The notes beneath the pieces were generated by a model. That model searched no databases. It was not told the origin of the DNA and saw nothing but the letters and a program-made list of their open reading frames with translations. The position numbers and the translations under genes were made by a program. Shown piece after piece: positions 45,359 through 55,536 of a DNA stretch of 64,000 nt. Source of the stretch: Corynebacterium sp. 21KM1197 (lineage in GTDB: Bacteria > Actinomycetota > Actinomycetes > Mycobacteriales > Mycobacteriaceae); NCBI RefSeq assembly GCF_033783015.1, contig NZ_CP123907.1:1674001-1738000 (forward strand), in the 5' to 3' direction. Each line of letters starts with the position of its first letter. The first letter of the stretch is position 1.

Positions 45359-46456
45359 GTGTCTGAATCATCCCCCGCGCCTGCGGCCTCCACGGCCCCG
45401 GCGCCCTACGCCACGTCCGCAGGTGATTTTGCGCTCAAGGTGCTCAACGGCATTTCCATCGCCGTGGTGGTATCGCTGGTTCCCCAGGCGCTCCTGGGCG
45501 AACTCTTCAAGGCCCTGCTCCCGGTATTCCCCCAGGGAATCAACATCATCAACATGGTGAGCCTCACCGCCTCCATGATGCCGCTGATCATCGGCGTGAT
45601 GGTGGCCATGCAGTTCAAACTCACCCCCATCCAAACCGCCGCCGTGGGCATCGCCGCCATGCTCGGCTCCGGGGTGGCCACCCCCGATCCCGAGGGCGGA
45701 TTCCATGTGCAGGGCACCGGGCTGGTGATTAACTCCGGCCTCACCGCAGCCCTGGCCGTGGGCGTGGTGGCCGTGATCGGGCACAGATTGAAGAATTACA
45801 CGATCCTCCTGCTCCCCATGATCGTGATTCTGATTGCCGGTGGCATTGGCTCCATGGTCACCTACCCCGCGGTCAAGGTGCTCACCCAGTGGCTGGGCTC
45901 CGTGGTCAATGGCGCCACCGGCTTCCAGCCCGTGCTCATGGGCTTGGTGCTGGCCGTGCTCTTCTCCGTGATGATCGTCTCCCCCATCTCCACGGTGGGC
46001 ATCGCCACCGCCATCTTCATGGAGGGCATCTCCTCCGGTACCGCCAACCTCGGCGTGACCGCCGCCGGGTTCGGACTCATGGTGGCCGGTTGGAAGGTCA
46101 ATGGCTTTGGCACCTCGATCCTGCACGTGCTCGGCTCCCCCAAGGTGCAGATGGCTAACCTGTGGTCGCGCCCCATCACCATGCTGCCCATGATCTGTAG
46201 CGCGGCGATCGTTGGTGCCCTCGGCGGAATGTTGGGGATCTCCGGCACCCCGATCTCGGCGGGCTTTGGTGTGTCCGGCCTCATGGGGCCGCTGGCCGCC
46301 CTGAACTACGAGGGCTGGGGCTGGACGGCCGCCAACATGCTCATCGTGGGCGGGCTCTTCTTTATCCTGCCCCTGGTGCTCGCCATCGTATTCACCAAGG
46401 TATTTGAAAAGATCGGCTGGGTGCGCCCGGAGCATTACAAGCTGGACTTTGAGTAG
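45359..46456 (+). CDS. PTS EIIC_2-like membrane protein
   Basis: The 365-aa hydrophobic protein matches the PTS_EIIC_2 type with motifs ASMMPLIIGVMVAMQFKLTP, MLGSGVATPDPEG, NGATGFQPVLMGLVLAVLFS and MVAGWKVNGFGTSILHVLGS. There are no cytosolic IIA/IIB domains in it or around it, so transport by a classical phosphotransferase relay is doubtful. AAGGA sits 5 nt before GTG 45359. The gene ends at a strong terminator. Its cargo is unknown. Confidence 0.8.
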   Translation: MSESSPAPAASTAPAPYATSAGDFALKVLNGISIAVVVSLVPQALLGELFKALLPVFPQGINIINMVSLTASMMPLIIGVMVAMQFKLTPIQTAAVGIAAMLGSGVATPDPEGGFHVQGTGLVINSGLTAALAVGVVAVIGHRLKNYTILLLPMIVILIAGGIGSMVTYPAVKVLTQWLGSVVNGATGFQPVLMGLVLAVLFSVMIVSPISTVGIATAIFMEGISSGTANLGVTAAGFGLMVAGWKVNGFGTSILHVLGSPKVQMANLWSRPITMLPMICSAAIVGALGGMLGISGTPISAGFGVSGLMGPLAALNYEGWGWTAANMLIVGGLFFILPLVLAIVFTKVFEKIGWVRPEHYKLDFE

Positions 46457-46471
46457 GTCCTTGGCTTGCGG

Positions 46472-46500
46472 GCGGGGTGCGGTGGCACCCCGCTTTTTCT
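46472..46500 (+). terminator. Rho-independent terminator after the EIIC-like gene
   Basis: GCGGGGTGC pairs with GCACCCCGC around GGTG (46472-46480 with 46485-46493), followed by a run of T. It is 16 nt beyond the stop codon. Confidence 0.92.
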
Positions 46501-46504
46501 TTTT

Positions 46505-46553
46505 GCTTATCGACGCCCCGATAAAAGAGGGACACGGCGGGGCGTCGATAAGC
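46505..46553. repeat. Perfect 16-bp inverted pair of the GCTTATCGACG motif
   Basis: GCTTATCGACGCCCCG at 46505-46520 and its exact complement at 46538-46553 flank a 17-nt spacer. This is the only place in the window where two copies of the dispersed 11-mer face each other, and the only intergenic exact copies. It starts 12 nt after a terminator stem and ends at the first TTCGTACA operator. It may form a hairpin or bind a dimeric protein. Single copies lie at 4215, 14859, 24569, 29552, 35547, 40338, 42901, 62508 and 63263. Confidence 0.85.
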
Positions 46554-46620
46554 AAGTTCGTACAGATCGTACAGCGGAGGGAAGTTCGTACAGGGTGCTA
46601 TAGTTCGTACAGATCGTACA
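46554..46620. promoter_or_regulatory. Three TTCGTACA operator-like repeats and promoter of the ATPase gene
   Basis: AGTTCGTACAGATCGTACA occurs at 46555-46573 and again at 46602-46620, with a shorter AGTTCGTACAG at 46583-46593. TATAGT at 46599-46604 fits a -10 box and places transcription start inside the last copy, 20 nt before the ATG. Each full copy is a near palindrome around GATC. This suggests a repressor site, perhaps autoregulatory. Confidence 0.65.
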
Positions 46621-46630
46621 AGGAGCGAAC

Positions 46631-47737
46631 ATGGCAGCACGCAACCCCTTCCGCCCCACCTTTGGCATCGTGCCCGAGGTGGTGGCGGGGCGCACCGGCA
46701 CCGTCGCCCAGGTGTCCCTGGCGTTAGACGAAGGACCGGGCTCACCCTACCGCTTCACCCTCATCAGCGGGGCTCGCGGTTCCGGCAAGACCGTGCTGCT
46801 CAACCTCCTGGAAAAGGAGGCGCGCGCACGCGGCTGGACTCCCCTGCGCGTCACCGCGTCCGGCACCATGCTGGACAAACTCACCCAGACCGACCTCCCC
46901 AAACTCCTTGCGGAGCAAAGCCCCAACGCGCACCGCACGCAGATCACCGGCGGCTCGCTTCCCGGTGTAGGTTCGCTCAACGTCACCCGCACGCAGCGCT
47001 ACCCTTACCAGGAATCGCTCCACAGCCTCCTGCGCGAGGCCGTGACCACGCTCGATACTCGCGGCGGCGGCTTATTTCTCTCCCTCGACGAGCTGCAATC
47101 CGCCTCGCCCGAGCACCTGCATACCCTCACCGACGCCATTCAGGACGTGGTGCGCGATGAACTCCCCATCGCCCTCACCGTGGCGGGCCTGCCCTTTGAG
47201 ATCGCCGAACTCCTCGACCACCCCGGCACCACGTTTCTACGCCGCGCCGTCCCCGTGCCGCTCACCGCGCTACCCCAGGACGAGGTGGAGGCCACCCTGC
47301 GCGATACCGCCCTGCGCGGCACCAAGCGCTTTCATGACGCCGCCGCGCGCACCGCCGCCGAGGCCACCCAGGGCTACCCCTACCTGGTGCAACTGCTCGG
47401 TTCCGTGGCGTGGGCGCTCGCGGATAAGGAGATCACGCCCGCTACTATCCGCGCCGCCCTGCCCCTCGTGATCGAGCGCATGGGCCTACAGGTACACGCC
47501 CCGGCGCTGCGCGGGGTGCCCGAGCGGGAACGCGAATACCTGCTGCACATGGCGAGTGGCACGCGCCCCATGCCCACCGGGGAGATCGCTGCGGCCATGC
47601 GGATTCCGGCGAACCAGCAGTCCACCTATCGACGCCGCCTCATCGAACGCGGGCTCATCGCGCCTGCCGGGTACGGGCGCGTGGACTTTGCGCTGCCGTA
47701 CCTGGAGGAGTATTTGCGTGGGGTAGAGAGGGAATAA
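46631..47737 (+). CDS. AAA ATPase with winged-helix C-terminus (AAA_16/Orc1-like)
   Basis: The 368-aa protein has Walker A GARGSGKTVLL near residue 47 and Walker B GLFLSLDELQ near 140. An arginine-bearing helical lid follows, and a C-terminal winged-helix part ends IPANQQSTYRRRLIERGLIA and DFALPYLEEYLRGVERE. This is the layout of Orc1/Cdc6-like STAND-type ATPases. AAGGAGCG lies 8 nt before ATG 46631. The repeated operators upstream suggest tight control. A small gene starts 12 nt later. Biological role unknown. Confidence 0.8.
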   Translation: MAARNPFRPTFGIVPEVVAGRTGTVAQVSLALDEGPGSPYRFTLISGARGSGKTVLLNLLEKEARARGWTPLRVTASGTMLDKLTQTDLPKLLAEQSPNAHRTQITGGSLPGVGSLNVTRTQRYPYQESLHSLLREAVTTLDTRGGGLFLSLDELQSASPEHLHTLTDAIQDVVRDELPIALTVAGLPFEIAELLDHPGTTFLRRAVPVPLTALPQDEVEATLRDTALRGTKRFHDAAARTAAEATQGYPYLVQLLGSVAWALADKEITPATIRAALPLVIERMGLQVHAPALRGVPEREREYLLHMASGTRPMPTGEIAAAMRIPANQQSTYRRRLIERGLIAPAGYGRVDFALPYLEEYLRGVERE

Positions 47738-47748
47738 CATTACTCCGC

Positions 47749-47985
47749 ATGAGCGATACCACATCACCGTGGAACGAAGAAGAAATCCAGTCCCTCGTCG
47801 CCGAAGCAGAGGCTGGGCTTGACCTCTCCCAAGCACGACGCGAACCCAACCCGCACTACACGGGTCCGCGATTGAGCGAAGAAACCTGGGAGCACCTTAA
47901 TAACCGAGCTTTGGCGGAGGGACGGCACCCGGACGAGATTCTGGAAGAAATCGTCAGTGATTTCTTCCACGCGGCACAAACGTAA
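47749..47985 (+). CDS. Small acidic protein, RHH/CopG-like C-terminus (78 aa)
   Basis: This short protein lies 12 nt behind the ATPase gene and is likely co-transcribed. The N-terminus (MSDTTSPWNEEEIQSLVAEA) is acidic. The C-terminal RLSEETWEHLNNRALAEGRH and PDEILEEIVSDFF resembles a strand-helix-helix ribbon fold as in CopG/antitoxin-like proteins. It could bind the operators upstream of the ATPase gene. That is a suggestion only. The stop codon abuts that of lepA on the other strand. Confidence 0.6.
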   Translation: MSDTTSPWNEEEIQSLVAEAEAGLDLSQARREPNPHYTGPRLSEETWEHLNNRALAEGRHPDEILEEIVSDFFHAAQT

Positions 47986-49842
<1,857 letters not shown>

Positions 49843-49990
49843 GAACGTGGAGACCCCTTCCGTCGAGCTAACCCCTGACACTCTACCGAACAAAGCGGTA
49901 TATTCTAAGCCATGTAACAGCGGTGACGGGTGAGGCGATACTCCCAGCAAGTACCACCCCTCCCCCACCTCCGACGCTCGCAGTACCGGG

Positions 49991-50551
49991 ATGATGTGCA
50001 TGAGTAAGTCCAGCACGGCGCACGACCTCGCCACCTTGTGTAAGAAACTCCTGCCCGGCAGCAAAGTACCGCCGCTGCAAGCCGGGCTCGACCGCATCAG
50101 TTCCCGCCTGGGCTTTTGCGACGCCCCCACTGCCGCCACGCAGCACCACCACAGCACCATCAACGTGGCCACCACCGCCTCCAAGGCGCGCAGCATTTAC
50201 TACGCCCCGGACATGGACGGTCAGCCCGAGCCCGGCGAGGTGGTTCGGGTATGGGCGCCTTCCGACGGCCCCGATCGCCCCCTGCGCGACCGCGCCGTGC
50301 TCGTGATCGGGCACGGGCGCGATTCGGTGCTGGGCCTGCTCATCTCCCCCAACCCCCGCCACGCCAACGAAAGCGAGTGGCTAGACATCGGCTCCGGGGA
50401 ATGGGACGAGAAAGGTCGGCAGTGCTGGGTGCGCCTGGATCGGGTGCTAGAGGTTTCCCACCTGGGGATTCGCCGCCAGGGCGTGCTCTTTCCCCGGAGG
50501 CGCTTCGAGCGCATTGCCGCTAAGTTGCGCAACCGATACGGGTGGACATAA
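49991..50551 (+). CDS. MazF/PemK-like toxin-fold protein
   Basis: The 186-aa protein has a PemK/MazF-like core after a ~75-residue variable head: [20 protein letters not shown], then [55 protein letters not shown]. MazF-type proteins are usually mRNA interferases paired with an antitoxin, but no candidate antitoxin gene adjoins it. Three ATG codons occur within 10 nt (49991, 49994, 50000) with no good ribosome-binding site. It may be a domesticated, non-toxic corynebacterial version. Confidence 0.75.
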   Translation: MMCMSKSSTAHDLATLCKKLLPGSKVPPLQAGLDRISSRLGFCDAPTAATQHHHSTINVATTASKARSIYYAPDMDGQPEPGEVVRVWAPSDGPDRPLRDRAVLVIGHGRDSVLGLLISPNPRHANESEWLDIGSGEWDEKGRQCWVRLDRVLEVSHLGIRRQGVLFPRRRFERIAAKLRNRYGWT

Positions 50552-50739
50552 CGCGCGTTTGGGGATAGCACCTCCCACCTGCTAACATCTTTCAGGTTAT
50601 TCTTTGTGCGTCGCACCGGACACGGCGGGCAGGACCTTGGGTTCGCCAGAGCCGGTGCCAAGGGTGGCTTCACCCGGAAAAGCCCACGGGAATGAGCAAC
50701 CAGTCTGTTCAGTAACTAAAGACCAAGAGGTAACTTTTC

Positions 50740-51003
50740 ATGGCTAATATCAAGTCCAAGAAGAAGCGCATTCTCACCAACGAGAAGAGCCGTCAGCGCA
50801 ACCAGGCCGTGCGTTCCCGCGTGCGCACCGAGATCCGCAAGTTCCGCGAGTTGGTGGCCGAGGGGGACAAGGCCGCCGCCGAGACCCAGCTGCGCGCCGC
50901 CTCCCGCATCTTGGACAAGGCCGTGTCCAAGGGCGTGCTGCACCGCAACAACGCCGCCAACAAGAAGTCCAGCATGGCGCTGAACTTCAACAAGATGGAC
51001 TAG
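50740..51003 (+). CDS. rpsT: 30S ribosomal protein S20
   Basis: S20 is a primary binding protein of the 16S rRNA 5' domain. The 87-aa product [20 protein letters not shown] is followed by [20 protein letters not shown], a three-helix basic protein of normal length. The 188-nt leader between 50552 and 50739 is unusually long and may carry autoregulatory structure. AAGAGGTAA precedes the ATG. A terminator follows directly. Confidence 0.98.
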   Translation: MANIKSKKKRILTNEKSRQRNQAVRSRVRTEIRKFRELVAEGDKAAAETQLRAASRILDKAVSKGVLHRNNAANKKSSMALNFNKMD

Positions 51004-51021
51004 TCCTCCCTCTTAAGCACT

Positions 51022-51055
51022 AAAGGGTTCCCCACTGCTGTGGGGAACCCTTTTT
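51022..51055 (+). terminator. Rho-independent terminator after rpsT
   Basis: AAAGGGTTCCCCA pairs with TGGGGAACCCTTT over a 6-nt loop, ending in a T run. It lies 20 nt after the rpsT stop and also reads as a stem on the minus strand, so it may serve rhtB as well. Confidence 0.92.
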
Positions 51056-51070
51056 GCATACCGGGTCCTC

Positions 51071-51712
51071 TTAGCCCAGAATCTCCCCCACCCCGCGCAA
51101 CACCAGCACCACTCCAAAGACCATGAACAAAGCACCAGCGGCCATATCAATGAATGGCCCCGCGCGCAGGGCCTGCCGCTGCACCGCCCGCGTGGAAAGA
51201 AGAGTGGCGATGAGCCCAAAATACGCCGCCGAGCTCAGCCACAGGCACGCGATAATCGTTACCGCCGTGGCCCAGGAGGGATTGGCCGGCATGACCGGGG
51301 CGATGATGGCGGTCAAAAAGAGAACAATCTTGGGATTAGAGAGGTTGGTCCATAGCCCCTGGCGCGCGCACTGGGCAGCGCTCGCGCTGGTGGTTCCGGG
51401 CACATCGGCGGCCCCATAGCCGCGCAGCCGCCACCCGGCGCGCGCCATCTGGCTCCCCATGTAGCCCAAATAGGCCCCGCCTGCGAGTTGAATGATCCCG
51501 ATGAGCACGGGATACCGGCCCAGCACTGCGGCCGCGCCGCATACCGTGAGCACCATCCACAGCAGCACGCCCACGTGCATTCCCGCCACCGTGGCATAGG
51601 CATGGCGGCGCGATTTTGTGGCAGCGCGCATCACCAGCAGGGTATCCGGGCCGGGAGCCGCCACCCCCATAAGGTTCAGGGCGGTGAGGGAAAGGAGTCC
51701 GCCCGGGGTCAT
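51071..51712 (-). CDS. RhtB/LysE-family amino acid exporter
   Basis: Six-helix LysE-superfamily protein of 213 aa that would export small amino acids or related solutes. It begins TPGGLLSLTALNLMGVAAPG and has the family motif PGPDTLLVMR near residue 20, then GGAYLGYMGSQM and GLWTNLSNPKIVLFLTAIIA. Its start overlaps the end of the ankyrin gene by 4 nt. Substrate is not deducible. Confidence 0.9.
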   Translation of the reverse strand: MTPGGLLSLTALNLMGVAAPGPDTLLVMRAATKSRRHAYATVAGMHVGVLLWMVLTVCGAAAVLGRYPVLIGIIQLAGGAYLGYMGSQMARAGWRLRGYGAADVPGTTSASAAQCARQGLWTNLSNPKIVLFLTAIIAPVMPANPSWATAVTIIACLWLSSAAYFGLIATLLSTRAVQRQALRAGPFIDMAAGALFMVFGVVLVLRGVGEILG

Positions 51713-52125
51713 CGCAGACGTTCCAGAAGGTCCTCCCGGCCAAACATCTGGGCGGTCTCCACCGCCGTGGGCTGACCGCGATGAGGGTCGGCCTGGGCGG
51801 CAATGAGCGCCTCCACCACGGCATCTTCCTTTTTAAAGATCGCCCCGGCCAGGGGTGATTGGCCGCGATCGTTGAGTTTATTGACGTCCGCCCCGCGTTC
51901 CACCAGGGCTGCCACCAGATCCGCATGGCCCGCATAGGCGGCGAGCATGAGGAAACTATTGCCCTCCTGGTTCACCATGTCCACCGCCACGCCGTGATCG
52001 ATGTATTCCACTAATTGCTGATCGCCCTTGCGGGCCATGTCAAAGAGGCGGGTGGCTAATTCCTGCACGTCCTGGGGAAGATCGGGCTGGGATTCATCGG
52101 TCTGGGGTGTATTGGCGGAAGTCAT
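51709..52125 (-). CDS. Ankyrin-repeat protein
   Basis: The 138-aa protein contains about three ankyrin repeats with the typical phrases GNSFLMLAAYAGHADLVAAL, VERGADVNKLNDRGQSPLAG and EDAVVEALIAAQADPHRG. It is cytosolic and probably mediates protein contacts. From ATG 52125 (MTSANTPQTDES), TAAACT lies 7 nt upstream, consistent with a leaderless start. A longer frame to 52194 overlaps holA. It sits in the comEA-comEC-holA-rhtB run. Confidence 0.88.
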   Translation of the reverse strand: MTSANTPQTDESQPDLPQDVQELATRLFDMARKGDQQLVEYIDHGVAVDMVNQEGNSFLMLAAYAGHADLVAALVERGADVNKLNDRGQSPLAGAIFKKEDAVVEALIAAQADPHRGQPTAVETAQMFGREDLLERLR

Positions 52126-52135
52126 GGTGAGTAGT

Positions 52136-53080
52136 TTAACCAGCCAGGTGTGCCACGCGCTGCACGGCCGATTCAATGGCAAAGAGCGGGTCACCGCCCT
52201 GGCCCTTCACGGCGGCGTCCAGATCCGCCATGAGAATGACCGCCCGGCTCACCGAATCGCTGGACCAGCGCCGGGCTACCTTGGAGGTCTTTTCAATCAC
52301 AAAGGGGTGCGCGCCCAGTTGCCCGGCCAGTCGGCGGGAATCCACCCGCCCCGTGCTGGAATACAGCCGCGCGATCATGCCCACCTTGGAACTTAGGGCC
52401 GCCGCGATCACCACCGGGCTCATGCCCAGTTGCAGGGCCCGCCGCGTGGCGGCCACCGCGCGGGCGGATTGGCCCGTGACCGCCCAGTCCGCAATATCAA
52501 AGGCGGATACCTCCGCCACCCCGGAGTAATAGGCCCGCACGGTGGCCACCGTGATGTCCCCCTGCGCGTCCGCCACCAATTGGCTCACCGCCGAGGCGAG
52601 TTCGCGCAGATCGGAGCCCACTCCCTCCAGCAGAGCGTGTACCACGTCCGGGGTAATGCGCACCCCGTGTCCACGAAACTCCTGGGTAACCCAGCCGGGA
52701 AGTTCGCGCTGCTTAACCTCATCGGCGCGGTGCACCGAGGCGATCTTTTCGAGCTTGGGCACCAGCGCCTTGGTGCGACCACCCCCGGAGTGCTCCACGA
52801 TGAGATAAATGCCCGGCCCCGGGTCCACGGCGGCCTGCAAGAGCAGGTCGGCGGGTTCCTTTCCCGCAGCCTCGGTGTTTTTTATCACCGCCACCCTATC
52901 CTCCCCGAACAGGGAGGGGGAAAGCACCTCCAGCACTTCCGAGGCCGTGAGTTCCCCGGCGTTCATGGAGGTTACGGTCACCTCCGGGCGGCCCCCGCGA
53001 ATCTGCTCGACGATCGCCTCGCGGTGCCGCTCTGCAAGAAACGACTCCGTGCCAACGATGAGGTGCACCTGGGATTCCAT
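52136..53080 (-). CDS. holA: DNA polymerase III subunit delta
   Basis: Clamp-loader delta subunit that opens the beta clamp. The 314-aa product begins MESQVHLIVGTESFLAERHR and has the delta-type N-terminal AAA fold without Walker A. VAVIKNTEAAGKEPADLLLQ is followed by a C-terminal helical collar (GMIARLYSSTGRVDSRRLAG). I chose ATG 53080, 20 nt after the comEC stop; the frame to 53113 overlaps comEC. The com-holA-rpsT-lepA order is standard in actinobacteria. Confidence 0.94.
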   Translation of the reverse strand: MESQVHLIVGTESFLAERHREAIVEQIRGGRPEVTVTSMNAGELTASEVLEVLSPSLFGEDRVAVIKNTEAAGKEPADLLLQAAVDPGPGIYLIVEHSGGGRTKALVPKLEKIASVHRADEVKQRELPGWVTQEFRGHGVRITPDVVHALLEGVGSDLRELASAVSQLVADAQGDITVATVRAYYSGVAEVSAFDIADWAVTGQSARAVAATRRALQLGMSPVVIAAALSSKVGMIARLYSSTGRVDSRRLAGQLGAHPFVIEKTSKVARRWSSDSVSRAVILMADLDAAVKGQGGDPLFAIESAVQRVAHLAG

Positions 53081-53099
53081 GCACCCTATGGTGCCACAG

Positions 53100-54773
53100 T
53101 CAAAAGCGGCCATCGGCGGCGTGCTGGGTGCCGTCGCCGTGCAGCGTCACCTGCCCATCGCGTTCGGGAAAGAGCACCGGGATTCCCTCCGCCGTTTGGG
53201 TGGGATAGTCCGCCGGTTGGCCGGAGCCATCGCGCACCACGATCATCTGAGGGCGCGATCCTTCCCCGCGTGACGCGACGCTCAATGCGGCGGCCTCTTC
53301 CTCGGTATCCACCACCGCGACGCGCAGGGAGGCCATGTCCACCGGCGGGGCCCGCCGCCCCGACCACGCCCCCAGCGCAAGCCCCAGGCACAGCACCCCC
53401 ACCACCTTTCTTCCATGGCCCAGCACCACCAGATAGGCGATCCAGGCATAGGCCACCACCACCCACGCGGGGGTGGCTTCCACGGTGGAAAGCGGCAGGG
53501 CGGCGCAGCGCTGCGCCGCGTGGTGTATCCACCACGCACAGGGCTCGATCACCCACAGCGCTATTGCCTCTCCCCTGCCGGGAAGCAACAGCGCCGCCAC
53601 CGCCATCAACCCGCCGATGGTGATGGGGGCCACCGCCGGGCTAACCATGAGATTGGCCAGCACCGATACCAGCGATACCCTCCCGCTCATCGCCGCTACC
53701 AGGGGCGCGGTGGTGACGTCCGCGGCCACGGCCACCGCCAGGGCGCGCACCAGCACATCGGGTAACCGCACCCCGCCGCACTCCAACCCCGCGATCCAGC
53801 GATAAAGCAGGGGATACAGCACCACTATTCCCGCCGTGGCCGCCACCGAGAGCACAAACCCCCACTGGGTGGCCAAAGAGGCGTCGTAAAGCAGAAGAAC
53901 GATCACCGCCACGCTCAATCCATGCAGGGGCGGAAAGGTGGCGGAGTGTGCCACCGCGAGCAGGCCCACCAGCCCGGTGAGCGTGGCGCGTAATACCGAG
54001 GGCTCCGGGCCCACGAGGACAAAGAACACCACCACTGCCAGCACCGCCGCCGATAGTTGAAGCCGTGGCCCCAGGGAACACAGGCGGCAGAGGAGGAACA
54101 CGCAGGTGGCCACGATGGTGACATTGGTTCCGCTGACCGCAGAAAGATGCGAAAGCCCCGTGGAGAGGTAGAGTTCCCGCTCCGCCTCCCCCTGCGCGGT
54201 GGTATTGCCCAGCACCATGCCGGGGATCAGGCCCTGGCTCGCCTCCCCCACCTGTTCCCGCACCGCCACGATAAACCGCTCGTGCACGTCGGCCACCCAC
54301 GCATCAATCCCACGCGGAGTGCCCGTCTGCCATTCGCGTACCGTGCCCACCCAACGGCTCAACCCCGGCTTATCACTCGGATTCCAGTGCACGCGCGCCA
54401 TCACGAGGCTGCCTCTGCTCAGTGTGATCGGCTGTTCCGATTCCACAAAGAGCGGAACCTGCGCCGGATAATCCTCCACCCGCACCGGAACCAACCACCG
54501 CTTCCCGCCCACACCGCGCGGTTCGCCCGCCACCCGCGCGCGTATCTCCTCCGGGATTTCCGCCCGAGCGAGGCGCACCCGCCACCGGCCCAGCACGCAG
54601 GCCGCCAATCCCACTGGCCCCATCACCAGGGCTTGCCCCGGGGAACGCAGCACCAGGGCGATCACCACGGCACCACCCACCAAGGCCCACGCCACCGGCT
54701 CGTGGAAAAGCACCACGGCCAGGGTCACCGCCCACACCAGCGCGGCGGCGGGGATAAGGCGTAGTTCCCTCAT
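53100..54773 (-). CDS. comEC: ComEC/Rec2-type DNA-uptake membrane channel
   Basis: The 557-aa protein has the ComEC competence domain with many membrane helices and the motif LSHLSAVSGTNVTIVATCVF near residue 205. ATLTGLVGLLAVAHSATFPP and the hydrophobic LVRALAVAVAADVTTAPLVA follow. The C-terminal periplasmic part is short and lacks a full beta-lactamase-like hydrolase domain. Known members carry single-stranded DNA across the membrane. Its start overlaps comEA by 4 nt. Confidence 0.92.
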   Translation of the reverse strand: MRELRLIPAAALVWAVTLAVVLFHEPVAWALVGGAVVIALVLRSPGQALVMGPVGLAACVLGRWRVRLARAEIPEEIRARVAGEPRGVGGKRWLVPVRVEDYPAQVPLFVESEQPITLSRGSLVMARVHWNPSDKPGLSRWVGTVREWQTGTPRGIDAWVADVHERFIVAVREQVGEASQGLIPGMVLGNTTAQGEAERELYLSTGLSHLSAVSGTNVTIVATCVFLLCRLCSLGPRLQLSAAVLAVVVFFVLVGPEPSVLRATLTGLVGLLAVAHSATFPPLHGLSVAVIVLLLYDASLATQWGFVLSVAATAGIVVLYPLLYRWIAGLECGGVRLPDVLVRALAVAVAADVTTAPLVAAMSGRVSLVSVLANLMVSPAVAPITIGGLMAVAALLLPGRGEAIALWVIEPCAWWIHHAAQRCAALPLSTVEATPAWVVVAYAWIAYLVVLGHGRKVVGVLCLGLALGAWSGRRAPPVDMASLRVAVVDTEEEAAALSVASRGEGSRPQMIVVRDGSGQPADYPTQTAEGIPVLFPERDGQVTLHGDGTQHAADGRF

Positions 54774-55471
54774 GGCACCACGTTCTCCTTGATCGCCGCA
54801 TACTTGGCCGGGCCGATTCCCCGCACCTCCTGTAATTGGCTCACATCGCTAAACCCACCGTGGGTCTCCCGGTAGTCCACGATCGCCTGCGCGGTCACCT
54901 GGCCCACGCCATTCAGCGTCATCAGTTCTTCCAGGCTGGCCCTGCTCAGCGAGATCTTTCCGGCCTCCACCGCCGCACCCGGTTCCCCTGCCGCGCCCGG
55001 TGGCCCCGCACCCGCCTCTCCTTGCACGGGAACGTAGATCTGTTCGCCATCCTGAAGCCGCCGCGCGATGTTGAGCGCCCAGGTATCCGCCTCTTGTTTG
55101 GGCACCGCCTGCGCCAGGGCCTCCGAGACGCGCGCCTGCGCGGGCAGGTGAACCAGGCCGGGGTTTTCCACCGCGCCCACCACCGCCACCACGATCTCCC
55201 CCGGCGACTCCGGTACCGCTCCCGAGGTCGGGGCCAGGGCGGATACCTCGCTCGAACCGGCCAGCAGTTCCGGGGCCACATCGGGAGCCTGCGGCCGGGG
55301 CCATAGCCACCACACCGCCAGAATCGCCAACATCGCGCACGCCACGGCGATCCCCTGGCGCGGGGTGATCTGCCAGCGGCGCGCGCTGGGATATTCCACG
55401 CGCAGGAGATCCTCCTCGCCGGTGGGGCGAGTGAGATCCTTAAGCCGGTGAAGCACCTTGTCTGCCTGCAT
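54770..55471 (-). CDS. comEA: ComEA-type DNA-binding protein
   Basis: Membrane-anchored helix-hairpin-helix DNA receptor. The 233-aa product has a single membrane segment (GIAVACAMLAILAVWWLWP, about 40-58), a SLBB-like domain with VAVVGAVENPGLVHLPAQAR, and a C-terminal HhH pair with LEELMTLNGVGQVTAQAIVD then QLQEVRGIGPAKYAAIKENV. It is directly upstream of comEC. Corynebacteria are not established as naturally competent, so its working role is uncertain. Confidence 0.94.
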   Translation of the reverse strand: MQADKVLHRLKDLTRPTGEEDLLRVEYPSARRWQITPRQGIAVACAMLAILAVWWLWPRPQAPDVAPELLAGSSEVSALAPTSGAVPESPGEIVVAVVGAVENPGLVHLPAQARVSEALAQAVPKQEADTWALNIARRLQDGEQIYVPVQGEAGAGPPGAAGEPGAAVEAGKISLSRASLEELMTLNGVGQVTAQAIVDYRETHGGFSDVSQLQEVRGIGPAKYAAIKENVVP

Positions 55472-55536
55472 GAATCACAGGCTAAGCGGAGCGCCGCACC
55501 CTAACGACCCCCGTTAAACCCCGGCTGTGGATAACC

